A stretch of DNA of 64,000 nucleotides from Symbiodinium sp. CCMP2592 (lineage: Eukaryota; Sar; Dinophyceae; Suessiales; Symbiodiniaceae): assembly GCA_905221615.1 (NCBI GenBank), contig CAJNDT010001322.1, positions 1 to 64,000 on the forward strand. Reading direction: 5' to 3'. The notes under the pieces are model-generated. The model was not told the origin of the DNA. It worked only from the letters and a program-made list of their open reading frames with translations, and made no database searches. The position numbers and the translations under genes are program-made. Positions within the stretch are counted from its first letter, which is position 1; every line of letters begins with the position of its first letter. Positions 25,739-37,280 of the stretch are shown here, piece after piece.

Positions 25739-27925
25739 TTAGGCTTTAAAGCCTGAAGGCCCTCGCCCCCTATGTGAGCATCGACGAGTTGGCCGTCCTG
25801 GGATCGGCCGGGCCCTCATTTTTCCACGGACTGCCTCGAAGCTCGACGGTAGACCCAAAAGCCACCTTTGTAACAGACGCTCTTCGGCAGTCCGTCGGTC
25901 TGTGCCCCGCAATGTCTTCATAAGATGCTTGAGAGCATCTTCGTCCATCCAGGTCGAGTAACAACGCGGGTTTACACAGCCGTTCTTTACAAATAGGTGG
26001 TGCAGCAAGTGGAGCTTTGGGCGGATGCGATACAATCGTCTCTCCTCGCCAATTGCCTCCTCTGCTAAAGCACAATAGGATCTCAAATACAGCATGCCAG
26101 CTTCGCGCACATTGCGAATCTCATCACCAGTGAGAAATCTCCTGGTCGAGTTCGACCAAAGAGTGATGCAATGATTGCTTGCCCACAATGCCAAAATGAG
26201 TCGTCGATCCAAATTCGAGGTGTCCGTGGAATTATAAATCTCATGCAACAAAAACTGCTGCACGACGTAGGAGTCGAAGCCAGAACTCTTCCTACTTGGG
26301 TACTTCAAATCATTTATACTAAGTCTATTTGTTTAGTACTTAATCACCTACTTTCAAAAATACAGATTTAGAAAAACCAGAATTGCAGCCGCGGTTCAGC
26401 TCCGGGTACTTGTTCGCACCCGTCCAGTTCAACTTTTTTCTCGTGAGTTTCTTCAAGCGAAGGTTCAGCTTGTTGGTTTGGGCATACAGCTTGAGTCGAC
26501 GTGTAGCTTCAGCCAGCTTAGCCGGGATGGTTCCCAGTCCAAGAAACCCAGCCATGATCATTATAACAATGGCTGATCCCAAGAGGTCTCTTCCACAGTC
26601 CAGGTGGTAGCAGTGCAAAATATCAGGAAAGATAAGGCTTGGATGGAAGCCCGCCAAACTGTGATAAGCTGGTCTGTAGGTCCAGGGCTCTCGCTGATAA
26701 AGCGTTTGCATGTACGGCGCTGTATGTAGGTTTGTAAACACCATTGCATCATCCTCAGCGCCTTTGGTCGCTTCGCACATCCAGCAGATCTTGCAAAGGG
26801 AATGCATCACAAAATGACGAGGAAGATCATTTATGGGGCTTAATGACCTATACTTCTGGATTCCCTTTGTTTATGATTATAACTATTATTGCTAGATGAT
26901 GGTAAAAAATAGCCACACGGAGAACTGTTCGTGTTGTTGAACTCAAGTCTTAAGTCGAGCCCGCCTTGTCTCGGTCGGCATAGCGGTTGAAGTTGAAGGA
27001 TTGCCGAAGAGCCTTCCAGTCGCCGCGAAAGCCAGCCACGAAGAAATATAGCCGGATCACCTGGGATACATTAGGAATGGAACATGTTCGAATCCAAATC
27101 CAAACCCTGTATACTGTATTCTTGCTAAAGTACATTTGCTTATGGCAGTCAGAGCACAGGTCCTCCTCCCATTGAGGGCAAGTCGTGCAAAACCAGACCC
27201 TCGTTCGAAAGCTTGTTGAAGCTTTGCGTAATTTCCCAGCAGGCTGCTTGCAGAGTCAGGTTTGTACCATCACCACTCAAAACATACCTTGATACCGGTA
27301 TGATTGCACATAGGAATCGCGATGAGGCAGAGTGTCCCGGAGCCGGGTGCAGGTCACTTGTAAACATAAGAAACATCCAGGTTTCGTTCACAGCTGTAGC
27401 TTCATCACCTGTGCCCATGAGAAGTTTCTTAAAAACCAAATAGATAAGGTTATTATAAACTAAAAAATAACCTACGTCCCCACATCTAGAACAGCACCAA
27501 ACCCAAACAGCTGTGCTTTCTTATAATAGCTCAGTAGCAGTAGAGGGTGCATGGTATGGAGGTGCTCATTTTATCCCTTGCAGGGTGCCCGGGGTACTCG
27601 CGAAGAAAATTTGTCCAGTAGTCGGGAACCATATCCCAGTCAGCCACCAGCATATCAAGATGACCATGACGGGCCATTGCAGCAACCTTGTTTGATTAAT
27701 TCGCGTGTACTATTTACATATCAGAAGTACACACTAGCATAACCCAGCTAGCTGCAGTCTAAGCTCGAAGTTGTGCGGCAATATCATCGGCCAGTCTCGC
27801 CAGACTACTTTGTTGTCATCATCCAGCATCGGCAGAGAAACCTGTGACACCTCGCAGTTCAAAGCCAGCCCCTGCTTAGCGGCTCGTTCATGAAGTCCTT
27901 GCTCCTTGCTCCTGAGGTTCGACAC
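25739..27925 (-). CDS. Multi-exon gene or element of an unknown dinoflagellate family
   Basis: Five minus-strand blocks in consistent order: VSLPMLDDDNKVVWRDWPMI (27,925-27,734); LTLQAACWEITQSFNKLSNE with a preceding SRFLCAIIPVSRYVLSGDGT (27,439-27,149); FFVAGFRGDWKALRQSFNFN (27,135-26,950); CWMCEATKG and HPSLIFPDILHCYHLDCGRD (26,810-26,340); RPKLHLLHHLF, NPRCYSTWMDEDALKHLMKT and RTAEERLLQRWLLGL (26,308-25,739). Separation into blocks suggests introns. I recall similar strings (GDWK, a Cys-x-x-Cys, a DxLH-containing helix, RPKxHxLxH, NPRxxSxxxDED) in many dinoflagellate predicted proteins, possibly transposon-derived, but I cannot name a function. Exon ends were not resolved. Confidence 0.5.
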
Positions 27926-28817
27926 AACGAACGACGATCATCGTATGCGGAGGTGCTCGGGCTTGAACGTAACTTTCAGAGTAAGTCAATAAGTTTAAAC
28001 CATGCATCGATTTCAAGAGGTTGCTGCCCACCGCAGCACCGATCTCTGCAGCATGCCTGACAGATGCATAGCCACGTCCAATGGTTTTTGCCAGCCTGAG
28101 CTTGTGAGAGACACTACATCATTGCCGGTCTAACCCCATAAAAGCCGAGTAACACCCATCTCGTATCGAAGAAATCTCTGAACCTGCGTGGGTTCACACA
28201 TATTGGGTTCAGCTCATAATCACAACATGCAGCTAGCGGTACAAAGTGCCAATGCAATGCTTTTTTTTGCAGCAGTCTTGAGGTCACGATCTTGTGGCAT
28301 CGAGCACAGCACACTGGGCTATCCAGCATGTTCAGATCGTGATCGTATGCTCCAATCGCAAGCCGAGGGAATCTATGGCACATATCTAGGTACCATCACC
28401 CCTGCTTCAAAAGCACAGCTAGGGCACAGGCTATCCCCCACAACGAAGTCTTAAAGGGTCGAGCGGTTCATATGATTTGTTGGGTCTTTAGGATTGTCCA
28501 GCCACACGTACAACCTTCGATGCAGAAGCGGTGTGCCCTAGACCCCACAGTCCTCCCACACAGGACTGCTCTACTTGGTCTCCGAAGCAGATTTGCGCTG
28601 GAGCTCAGCTGCCACAGCACGGACCTGTGCTCGCACCATCCGGGTGTTTTCGACCTTGGTGGGCATAAGGGTTTCGGGTTTGGCTTCTAAAGGGGTGCAC
28701 ATACTGTTTAGATTGCAATCTAGCAGCCAGTGCTTTGCACTCGTCGACGAAATCCTCGGCATCATCATCCGCCACACTCCTCAGCCTCAGATCATGGGAC
28801 CCCATTATTATGTATAA
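27926..28817. other. No gene supported upstream of the unknown family
   Basis: A minus-strand frame at 28,114-28,383 might be an upstream exon of the preceding gene, but no motif confirms it. The right end touches the inferred 3' terminus of E2. Confidence 0.35.
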
Positions 28818-29006
28818 TTTTTGCTAAGCTCGGAAAAATCCAAAAACCTCCAATCGCGTACTCAAGAATGTTATTCAAGAGAAAAGTCGGCATCAGAATT
28901 ATGCAACGGCGAGACTCCATAAATATAGATATGAAATGATTCCAATCATACTCAATCACTCGCACAGTGGACTTTGTTGCTCGGGGCGAACCGGGCTGCC
29001 CGATCC
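28818..29006 (-). repeat. E2 split repeat B2 (3' terminus)
   Basis: A 189-bp repeat matching 29,447-29,635 with one mismatch noted (TTTGTTGC against TTTTTTGC). Its outer edge is the inferred 3' end of E2. The 207 bp between B2 and A2 are single-copy in this window. Confidence 0.93.
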
Positions 29007-29213
29007 AGGCTCGGGCTAGGCGCGTTCTCACGTTTGTGAGAGTTGCAACAACTTCGGGCGAAGCTAAAGTCACGAGAGTCAGCGACAGAAGTCGCCGCCT
29101 CGACCGAGGCGTTAGTCTCCGGAGGTTGGCAGAAAACTGAATGTTCTCCTTGGGAGCACAAGTCGGCGCTGCAAGCCGAAGCAACGATGTCTCGACAGGG
29201 TGTGGTGGGTGGG

Positions 29214-29446
29214 TGTCGAGACGGTTTGGCGGTCCCGCCCCCCCACCACTTGAGATGAATGTCACGGATAGGCCAAGCATTCAGAATGGCACGACACAAG
29301 AAATGGTCACACCAAAATACCGGTGCTTAGGGTGAGGTAAAGCACACGGGATAGGGATTAGGGTACTTTTTGTATTTTTGCAAGCTCGCCACATGTGGCT
29401 CGCCTCGCGCGCAAAAAGGGGTTGGTAGACAAGTCTACAACTGCTC
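29214..29446 (-). repeat. E2 split repeat A2
   Basis: A 233-bp repeat matching 37,711-37,943 with one mismatch noted (GTATTTTTG against GTACTTTTG). It includes a small hairpin GTAGAC-AA-GTCTAC at 29,425-29,438, close to the B1 junction. Confidence 0.93.
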
Positions 29447-29635
29447 TTTTTGCTAAGCTCGGAAAAATCCAAAAACCTCCAATCGCGTACTCAAGAATGT
29501 TATTCAAGAGAAAAGTCGGCATCAGAATTATGCAACGGCGAGACTCCATAAATATAGATATGAAATGATTCCAATCATACTCAATCACTCGCACAGTGGA
29601 CTTTTTTGCTCGGGGCGAACCGGGCTGCCCGATCC
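29447..29635 (-). repeat. E2 split repeat B1
   Basis: The internal copy of the 189-bp B repeat. It abuts A2 with no intervening base, as in E1 and E3, and lies about 30 bp beyond the RT-RNase H stop codon. Confidence 0.93.
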
Positions 29636-29668
29636 CCCCAAGCAATGCAGTACGGGAGCCCCCTTTGA

Positions 29669-31333
29669 TTACAAGTCGACAAGTTTTGTACCAGTAAGCG
29701 GGCAGTCACAATCCACACGCAATGCCCCAGCCTTGACAAGCTCATCCAGCTCGCCTCTTGACGGCGCATCGGCTGGGTTCGAAGCGGATGGCACACGAGC
29801 CCACCAAGCCCACGTGTGAGCATGCATCTCTAAGGACTCCCAAATCAGCAAAATATCTCGCATCGGTTTGCTAGAAGATGTACCCTTGATGTAGCTAAGT
29901 AGCACACCGTCGTTATCGATGAAGTACACACAATATCGTCCCGACAGTGACTGATGAAAGACCTTTCTCGCTGTGAGCACGGCGTAGGCCTCGACTGGAC
30001 CTATGATGTGCTGAAGGTCCCGGGACCAAGTCGAGACGACACTGTTGCACACATGGCAAGCAAAGTACTTCGGTTGTTGTTCTCGCGGGTCAAACATGAT
30101 TCCCCCTACTGTGTGGACAGATCCTTCGCTGGCGCCATCGGTAAAGACGAGAATCGGTTTCGGGGGAACCGAACAGGGCACAACCCTAGGAGCGCCAAAG
30201 GACAGTCGACTGACCAAGAAGTCAAAGGCCCTAACCTCCTGCTCGCCAAGACGGAACTTGTCGGCGTGCCTAGCCGATGAGGCTCGCAACTCGGCCAAAG
30301 CCAATTTGCCGGTACGTCCCATGATTTGCGAATCTGAGAACTGAATCCTGCCCGCGACACGGGCGAAATCTCTCTGCCGTACGACACCAGCTTTAATGCA
30401 TCCTTGTATGACCTCACACACCTCGCTCGCACGACCTTCTTTGTTGCGAACACGGATGATCGCATCGGGCGCTGAACTGCAGTCTACTTCAACGCCCAAC
30501 ATCGAACCAACCGAAGAGAAAGGGGCCAACTTCTCAAGGGAGGCACTAAACCCTAACATCTGGGACAGGAGCATCATTGTCGACATGGTGGAATCCTTAA
30601 GCAGCGTTGGCGTCATGACTGGGTAGTCATCATAAAAATTGCTCCACCACAAGTGAAGTTCGAGGCCGATCCTCCAAAACAACCGTGACATTCGATTGAA
30701 GTGAACCACCGACGCTGTGCTGCCGAAAGGTAGCGCTTTGGACTCGAACAAACCCACGCCAAGACTACTCGGGTCCAACAGTGCAATGATTGCATGAGCA
30801 CGGCTGCCTGGTGACAGTGGGAACTGACGATAAGCGTTCTTCAAGTCAAACGTAGTAAGCAAAGGTTCCCAAGCCCCGTTGATCCACAAAGGGTGGACAC
30901 GGCCCACCAATGGCGGCCCGTCAGGCATCGCGAAAAAGAACTGATGCTCTGAAGTGCATGCCTGGGTCCAGCAACGGCAAATGGCAATGATTTCGTCAAG
31001 GGCGCGCAAGTCAATCTTATCGGCATACGAAAACGAACCGTTGACTAGATTTTCCGAAAAATCATCAATCGGTCGAAGCTTCCTTTTTCCCGCTGAAGAT
31101 TGTACAACCGGAAACCTCCTAACCGGGACCCAATGGTCACCATGCCTGGCATGAACCTCTTCCTGCGTCAGAGGCCCTTCAAGAAGGTCGTCCGTCACTT
31201 CTTCCAAGGTCTTGTCCCAAAGTTCCTGAGAATGCTCGTTCAGACCCTCAGAGGCAACCTTGCCCAGGAGTGCCGGTCGCAAAAACTTGCTAGCATCAAG
31301 AAAATCCGCCTTGGTCCTCGCCTGTGGTCGCAA
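29669..31333 (-). CDS. E2 reverse transcriptase - RNase H
   Basis: A 554-codon frame. RT landmarks: RKLRPIDDFSENLVNGS (84-100), first palm Asp in TFDLKNAYRQFPL (163), ALPFGSTASV (200-209), the catalytic NFYDDYP box (Asp235, Asp236), and GFSASLEKLAPF then GSMLGVEVD. RNase H landmarks: VFTDGASEG (Asp399), GPVEAYAVL (Glu448), FIDNDGV (Asp473), NPADAPSRG (Asp522). All catalytic residues of both enzymes are present. The enzyme copies element RNA into DNA and removes the template. Upstream of the first Met the frame stays open and reads through sequence alignable to the E3 polyprotein linker, so the domain originally followed the MTase frame. Sequence order and the FYDDY box fit YR-type retrotransposons. 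Confidence 0.9.
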   Translation of the reverse strand: MRPQARTKADFLDASKFLRPALLGKVASEGLNEHSQELWDKTLEEVTDDLLEGPLTQEEVHARHGDHWVPVRRFPVVQSSAGKRKLRPIDDFSENLVNGSFSYADKIDLRALDEIIAICRCWTQACTSEHQFFFAMPDGPPLVGRVHPLWINGAWEPLLTTFDLKNAYRQFPLSPGSRAHAIIALLDPSSLGVGLFESKALPFGSTASVVHFNRMSRLFWRIGLELHLWWSNFYDDYPVMTPTLLKDSTMSTMMLLSQMLGFSASLEKLAPFSSVGSMLGVEVDCSSAPDAIIRVRNKEGRASEVCEVIQGCIKAGVVRQRDFARVAGRIQFSDSQIMGRTGKLALAELRASSARHADKFRLGEQEVRAFDFLVSRLSFGAPRVVPCSVPPKPILVFTDGASEGSVHTVGGIMFDPREQQPKYFACHVCNSVVSTWSRDLQHIIGPVEAYAVLTARKVFHQSLSGRYCVYFIDNDGVLLSYIKGTSSSKPMRDILLIWESLEMHAHTWAWWARVPSASNPADAPSRGELDELVKAGALRVDCDCPLTGTKLVDL

Positions 31334-31371
31334 CTCTCGCCTGAAGACCCCGGTGTGCTTCTGACTACCAA

Positions 31372-33312
31372 CTAAACTAAGTCAAACCCTTCCAAGAGCT
31401 CACTCAACCAATCCTTGTCAGGCCAGTCCATATCATCGGCAATACGCCCAATACGCTTCAGGAGCAACAAGCGCTTGCCTCGAAGCACACGGCCAATGTC
31501 AGGATCTAGCTTGCCTTTCATGTCTCCTTCGGCAATTTGCAGTTCTTTGGCCCAGCTAAGCCACAATTTCAACTTGGAGCACCGTTGTCGCTGAACCCAT
31601 TCCGGACCTTTGGTCAAGGCCTCGAACAATCGCCTTTTCACAATAGGTGACAGAACAGCCGAAGCAGCAAAAGGATGTAGCAAGTCTTTAGCCGCATCAA
31701 CGAACTCATCTGGTGTGGCAAAGACTCCCAAAGAAAGGCGAAATCTCTTACTCTCGTTACCCGCATCGCCACCCGCATCACCCCTGAGAAGAGACGTGGC
31801 GATGAGCTTGGATCCTGCTGGCACCTCGCCCAACGGGCGTATGAGGCACTGTTTGTGGTTCACTGGCGGAACCTGATCGACATCTACCTGCAAGACCTTG
31901 CCGAACTCGGGCAGTAGCGAAGCTTCAGGCTTGCCTCGCTTCTGCTGGGCAACACCAGCTGGCGTGGATGACAACGCCACGTCGGGGCAAGCAAGACCAT
32001 GGTGCCGCGCAATTGCCTGGACGACATGTTTGCAGAATTCGGGCGGATGCGTGACGACTCCGCCTTCCACTTGGCTATGGGAATGGTCGCCTTTGCACAA
32101 GCAGTTCAAGGACCTTAAAGCCTTGCAATTGGTCCTAAGTTGGCGGCGAAGCTTAAGGGCAGACCCGAAATTACAAAGATCGTAAACAACCTCAGAAGTT
32201 GAAGGCAATGCTTGCACATTGGTCAAATTCCAAAGAAGGCTGGCCTTAGGATGTTCCAAGGTCCAAGGTATTCCCCGTTTGTCCACGCTTTGCAAGAAAG
32301 TGCACAAGTGGTTGACCATGGAATCAGCCAAAGCGAGCCGATCAACAACTTTGGAATCGGTGGCTCCCACGGGGCTCGTGACCCCGTTGACTAAGTGCCT
32401 GAACGCCTGCTGTGGTCCGAACGTGGCATAAGGTGGCTCCGCGTGGACATAAAGAACTGGGTAGGTTTCAAGAACCTCTTCAAGGTAGGTCCAACTCGAC
32501 GCTTGCGCCAAATCAAGTGCACACAACTTGGACAAAGGGAGCCTGTGCCCCCCACGATCCACCGGGAAGACCTCAAACCCGTGTTGTTTGAAAACCCTAG
32601 ACAAGGCACCACTACGAGCAAACAATTCGATAACGATCCCTTGCACTGGACTCCTCGACGGATCGCCGATGTGCTGTGGTTCATATTCCTGCCTTTGCTC
32701 AAGAAGTGGCGGACTGCTGGTCCCATTCCTGAAGTCTGCAAAACACGCCTGCTCTGCCACCTGGTCGCCGGTGGCAGGGTACTGCGACGGAAGTGCAAAC
32801 CCCAAGGATTGCAACACAACCTTTTCTGAGTCCTCAAGCTTCTCACCTCCTTGTACCGAGTATCCGATAAGGACTATTCGCCTGCCTTCCCAACTCAGCG
32901 TGAGGTGCTTCTGAACCCTGGCCTGAAATCTTACGGGACCTAACCCTAAATCCAAGGTGGTTCCCAGCAGCTCCTGGCCATCAACTGTCAAGCGCTCTTT
33001 GCCAACATCGGATTGCACCCAAATCCCACCACCAGAAAACCGGTTTAGTGGAACAACTAAGTTTGGGATGAAGGCATTCTGGCTATCTGCATGCAATGCA
33101 GTCTGGTTGTCAACAGAAAGCAACAAGGAAGTAAATTCATGCCCGGGATGGGCATGCCGCAGAATTCTCGCTAGTATCCTTGTCGTGCTTGGGAAAACTT
33201 TGCAATTTCGCCGCAATCCTACCTTGACATGCACAAAAGCACCGCTATGGAATGCACTGCAAGACACGTCAGTGTTGCTCCGGCGTTCGCCGGTCAACTC
33301 GTCGTGCGGCAA
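31372..33312 (-). CDS. E2 dioxygenase-like - methyltransferase-like frame
   Basis: A 646-codon frame. Residues ~20-155 form a 2-oxoglutarate/Fe(II) dioxygenase-like module: His74 and Asp76 in TALHADSQN, NLVVPLNRFSGGGIW (84-98), distal His136 in RVQKHLTLSWEGRR and Arg144 or Arg145 (HxD...H...R). Residues ~226-430 resemble a DNA methyltransferase: IELFARSG (228-235), HAEPPYATFG (290-299), TLEHPKASLLW (351-361) and a trailing CKGDHSH motif. The Cys expected in a C5-methyltransferase active site is replaced by Tyr (PPY). Residues ~440-646 are a linker shared with E3, including VPAGSKLI and ending GFDLV. A stop follows, caused by what looks like a 5-nt insertion; RT continues in the next frame. 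The start codon here is TTG, so the true N-terminus lies upstream in another frame. Confidence 0.72.
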   Translation of the reverse strand: MPHDELTGERRSNTDVSCSAFHSGAFVHVKVGLRRNCKVFPSTTRILARILRHAHPGHEFTSLLLSVDNQTALHADSQNAFIPNLVVPLNRFSGGGIWVQSDVGKERLTVDGQELLGTTLDLGLGPVRFQARVQKHLTLSWEGRRIVLIGYSVQGGEKLEDSEKVVLQSLGFALPSQYPATGDQVAEQACFADFRNGTSSPPLLEQRQEYEPQHIGDPSRSPVQGIVIELFARSGALSRVFKQHGFEVFPVDRGGHRLPLSKLCALDLAQASSWTYLEEVLETYPVLYVHAEPPYATFGPQQAFRHLVNGVTSPVGATDSKVVDRLALADSMVNHLCTFLQSVDKRGIPWTLEHPKASLLWNLTNVQALPSTSEVVYDLCNFGSALKLRRQLRTNCKALRSLNCLCKGDHSHSQVEGGVVTHPPEFCKHVVQAIARHHGLACPDVALSSTPAGVAQQKRGKPEASLLPEFGKVLQVDVDQVPPVNHKQCLIRPLGEVPAGSKLIATSLLRGDAGGDAGNESKRFRLSLGVFATPDEFVDAAKDLLHPFAASAVLSPIVKRRLFEALTKGPEWVQRQRCSKLKLWLSWAKELQIAEGDMKGKLDPDIGRVLRGKRLLLLKRIGRIADDMDWPDKDWLSELLEGFDLV

Positions 33313-33464
33313 GAGTCAATCTCCTCTGGAGTGGGCAACCTGTCAGCCTCAAGCAAATGTTGTGAAAGGATTTCAGCGGAGGCACCGCCGGATGCATCAA
33401 CGCTCATACCCGTATCGGCTCCGGCCTGAGGGGAGGCGGAACCGAACGGACCTGAGGCACCTAG

Positions 33465-34678
33465 TCAAGAACCTCCTGCTTTCGGACAGTTGCGGTAATA
33501 GTGCCCAGATTTCAGGCAGCCAGCACGGCAGCATATGTGCAACCCTTTGTCGCACCTTCCTGATGTCACTCTGCGCTTGCACCTATTGAGATTATAATCC
33601 CAACAGATTGCGTACCCTTTAGGCGTGAAAGATAACCCTCCATCCGCAATCTCCTTAGGCATTGCAGCAGTGATGGAAGTGGTGTCTCGCTTCCCTTTGC
33701 CGCCCTTATGACCTTTACCTCCCGCCCTTGCGGGGCGTCCATGCGGGGTCAGGCCTTGGCGCTGCTGCAAGAAGGGGTTGCATTAGGTGCGCCACATCTG
33801 GGTGATTACGAGCTGTCTCGAAGTGCACATCACATGGCCTACCCGTCGCCTGAAGCTGTATTCCCTCTCGGGTGAGCTCGGCAAGTTTGATGAAGAATTG
33901 TCTGTCGGCATGGATGACCTGTTGCAAGGAAACGCGGCTGTACCCTGTCGGAGGTTCTCGGAAGCGGCACGCGAGAAGTTGCTCGGTCCAGGCGTCATGT
34001 AGCGTATAAGAGATGATTCCCGCTTGCTCCATCGGACTCCATCGCTAGGCCACGCCTAGTAAGAGCATACCGCATGAGCAAATCAGAGGAAATGTCTGCA
34101 TCCATCTTGTTGTTCACCAAGCCTTTTAGTCGAACATTTCCCCCGCTTTCTACGACAAGATGCCGGTCCTCCTTGAGCGTGGCCTGCTTGATTTCATCTT
34201 CCTTAGAGGTGCAGGTCGAAAGCTCGACGTAGACAAGCCGGTTTTCCTCATAGATCGCCACGCAACGATCCACGAGTCGATCAGATGGCTCAAGGGGGCC
34301 TCGGATATTTATCCCAGGCAAGCGTTTCTGTTGCTTGGCCAACCGGTCGGCCCTGTCGGGCTGAGCCAGTCTCTTGACAGGCCCGTCCTCAACACGCTCC
34401 ACTGACTGCCTCAACTCAGCCGAGGTGAGCGAGTAGGATTCATGGAACAAGCGTCGAAGTACTGACAATTCTCCCACGCTACCATTCCTACCCAGAAGAG
34501 TTGCAATGGAATCAAGAAAAGGCCCTTCATCCTGAGCACCAGGGGTGTATGAAGACGAAAAAGCAAACTTGGCCAATGTGTCAATACCCCCTTCGACGAT
34601 CTTCTGCAGGACAGCCTCATCAAGCCCCAGCGCGATGGCCCTCGCACGGAAATTTGCGGTGGAATCAGTGACCGACAT
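33465..34678 (-). pseudogene. E2 gag with Cys/His finger, one frameshift
   Basis: The ATG at 34,678 opens a 227-codon frame (MSVTDSTANFRARAIALGLD...) that aligns with E3 gag (MTSLTESRAAFEDRAAEVGLS...). Coding shifts frame near 34,000 to EQAGIISYTLHDAW and on to HADRQFFIKLAE, then again to a Lys/Gly-rich segment and the finger ICWDYNLNRC then RCDKGLHICCRAGC with a final His and Cys. The finger matches E3 in spacing (CWAFNMQCGC, CSRGLHLCAEPGC). Gag would package element RNA. The frameshifts make this copy non-functional unless recoded. Confidence 0.65.
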
Positions 34679-35189
34679 TGCAACGACTACACCCTCCACC
34701 TGCTCTGAGACGCACACTTGCTCACGCAGCATTTACACTTCGCCTCTGCACACTGTTGCTCTACAGCACCTCTGCAAAATTGATCGCTTCTCTCGGCATT
34801 CCGCGCGGCACACATCACAGGACCCTGTATTTGTTGCATGCCATAGCCTCGACACTCAAACGAGACAAGACTTTGCGATCCATAATGACACAAGTCACTG
34901 TTAAGCACGTCAACACAAAGTCTTGCCTCTCGCTAAGGGCCAATCGCCCCGGATCCAAGCGATCCTCTGGCGCTGCACTCAAGTCTCCAAGAAGGACTCT
35001 CACGATCCTTCAAGGCCATCAAAAGGTATTTTGCGATGCTGTGCCCAAAGTTCCAGCTCGGGCCCGAATCAGCCGACATGCGAGTGGAGGCACCAGCATC
35101 CACCCAACCCGAGCCCGCGCCAGCTCCTCTACCGGGTTGGATGTGGCAAACCCAAACCCACTCCGGTCCAGCCCGAACCAGCTCTTATC

Positions 35190-36909
35190 GGACCGGGTGG
35201 CACTTCTTGCACAAAGGATGCAAGAAGGAAACTCCACTGTTCATCTCAACGTAATTCGAAGAGATCTTTGTTCCACATGCAAAAGTGGCACCGGCCTCGT
35301 CGGCCACAAAATGAATGATCCTCGAGAGTTTGTGCCGGAACATACGACAATCACTCGCAGCGCCCTGTCCTCCAGAGCCCTTTCCTCGGCTCCGAGATCA
35401 CCAACGTTGTCCTCTTCGTCCTGTGAATCTTCCGACTCACTCACTCCGCCGTTGGATTCATAGTCGGGAGGATCACCCTCGGTCTCTGCTGAGGGCGCCG
35501 CCGCCTCACAAGGAAAATGTCCGCTCCGAGTGGCATCAGGCCTGAAACGATCCTCCCTGATTTCACCAAGGACTCTCTCCAGAGCTCGCACAGCACTCGA
35601 AATATCGCAGCAGCTCGGTCGGTGTGGTAACCGAGGGTACGACGCACTGCCTGATCGATACCAAATTTCCCGCACCAGCTGAGGGTAGTGCACTTGCACG
35701 AATGAGTGCCCAATTTGGTGAGGGCCCCGTGATCAAAACCTCCTTTGCTCAAAATGCCCTTAAGCCAGGATGCAGCTACAGTGGCGCTCGGTGGGACGAG
35801 TAGCCATTCTCCCGAAGCTCCTGTACCAGGGAGCAGCGGCACACCGCTGCCCGTCGGCATCTTGTGAACCTCCCGGAGCTTCATCCACACTCCTGCCCAA
35901 TCGAGTCCTGTGACACCTAAGCGTGGGCAGACCATGGGCAGAAGCATCGTCTTTCTCTCAGTCGTGAAAGACGTCTTTGATCGAAGAACCTCTCCTTCCA
36001 AGTATCCAGCCACCTCAGTGGCTAGACCACTCGGAGTGTCCAACTGCAAGTTTCCAAGGTTCATCCCATCTGAAAAACGGGCTCGCATGAACACCAAGCA
36101 AAGAAAGAAACCCGCGCAGATTCGATCAATTGCCCTGGCAGTCGGATCACAAACAAGGTTCTCCAAGAAAGCTACCATAGCCACCGTGAGTGGCGGCCTC
36201 CGAGTCTTCTTGCGCTTTGCGAGGTAGGTGAGCCTCGCTATGCCAATCACCCGACCGCTGAGCAAGCAATCGGCTCCACCTGTGACACCGAGGACGTGCA
36301 CAGAGAAAGATATGGATACAATGAAGCTCCTCAAGAAAGTCGGGGCAGACGAAAACTCGCAACCCTTGCAAAACTCGTATACCTGCCCCTCCTCAAGTGG
36401 GAAAGGATCCATGTCGGCCTGAACACTCCAGCGGATATACTCGGACCAGCCCTCTGATGCAGAGTACCAGCTGCCTTCCCAGCAAAAATGTGGCCGAGGC
36501 TTTCCAAGATGAGTGGTTCAAGTCTTTGCTCACCCCGAAGACGCCGGCCGATATCAAAGCTCAGAGGGGAGTGCATAATAATCACACCCCACTTCCTAAT
36601 ACCCGCGACCAGCTCTCGTTCCAGCTTGTACTCCCACGAAATCCCGTGCCAATGTTTAGCCATGTTCAATGGAGAGTCTCCCGAAACACCCGGTCTCTTT
36701 GCCTGACTGACGGACCCGGAAGATGCCGCTTCAGCTCGAGGTCCGGCTATCAGCGGCAACGGTCCCCTTGCAGCAGGGAGACGAAAAACTAAGTTCGTGG
36801 GCTCTCTGATTGTCTCCCACGTAGGTCTGAAAGACGACTGGTGACTCGATCTGATGCAAAAGGACAAGTGCGCATCAAGTGCAGCGGCATCCACAGGCAC
36901 GTCTCCCAT
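35190..36909 (-). pseudogene. E2 tyrosine recombinase, frameshifted
   Basis: Coding runs through three frames. An N-terminal region (36,909-36,331, WHGISWEYKLERELVAGI) aligns with E3 residues ~168-220. The catalytic region (36,412-35,441) has LVFMRARFSDGMNL (Arg) and GTHSCKCTTLSWCGKFGIDQ (His and Lys of an HxxK box), then LGYHTD. The segment holding the catalytic Tyr is missing at a frame break near 35,640. The sequence resumes as VRALERVLGEIREDRF (35,699-35,241 frame) and ends in a third frame with ATFACGTKISSNYVEMNSG and LCKKCHPV, aligning with the Cys tail of E3. The enzyme cannot be active as it stands. Confidence 0.65.
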
Positions 36910-37280
36910 GTAGGCTCAACAGGGATGCCCTGATCCACTGAGAAAGTGCGCCTCCGAAGCCACCTTACGCTACAAAGAGTCACTCACATAACCGTCAGAA
37001 GAAAACGATCTACCGAGTTCAAGAGCGAGCCAAGTATGACCGGGTGTTATGTGTCACAGCAACTTCACACACACCCAAGACCGAATGCGTCAGGCTTCTC
37101 GCAGTGAAAGAAAAATTTAAGTCCTAGAGCAGCACTCGCATTAAAGCGTGAGTTAACATGAAGGCACTCCTGAAATCGGCACACACGAACTTTTCTTATC
37201 CAAGCTGCAAAGCATCCGGACCTCGGTCACCCCAGCCAACCTTCAAGGACGGCAGGGCGCCCTTGCCCTTTGATCAAAAA

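Noticed and set aside
31372-33312. Calling the E2 methyltransferase an N6-adenine enzyme because of EPPY
   Set aside because: One short motif in a diverged module is not enough; the E3 homologue has SPPA at the same place.
33783-34002. Short frames overlapping the E2 gag finger region on both strands
   Set aside because: Shadows of the gag frame; the E3 alignment selects the coding frame.
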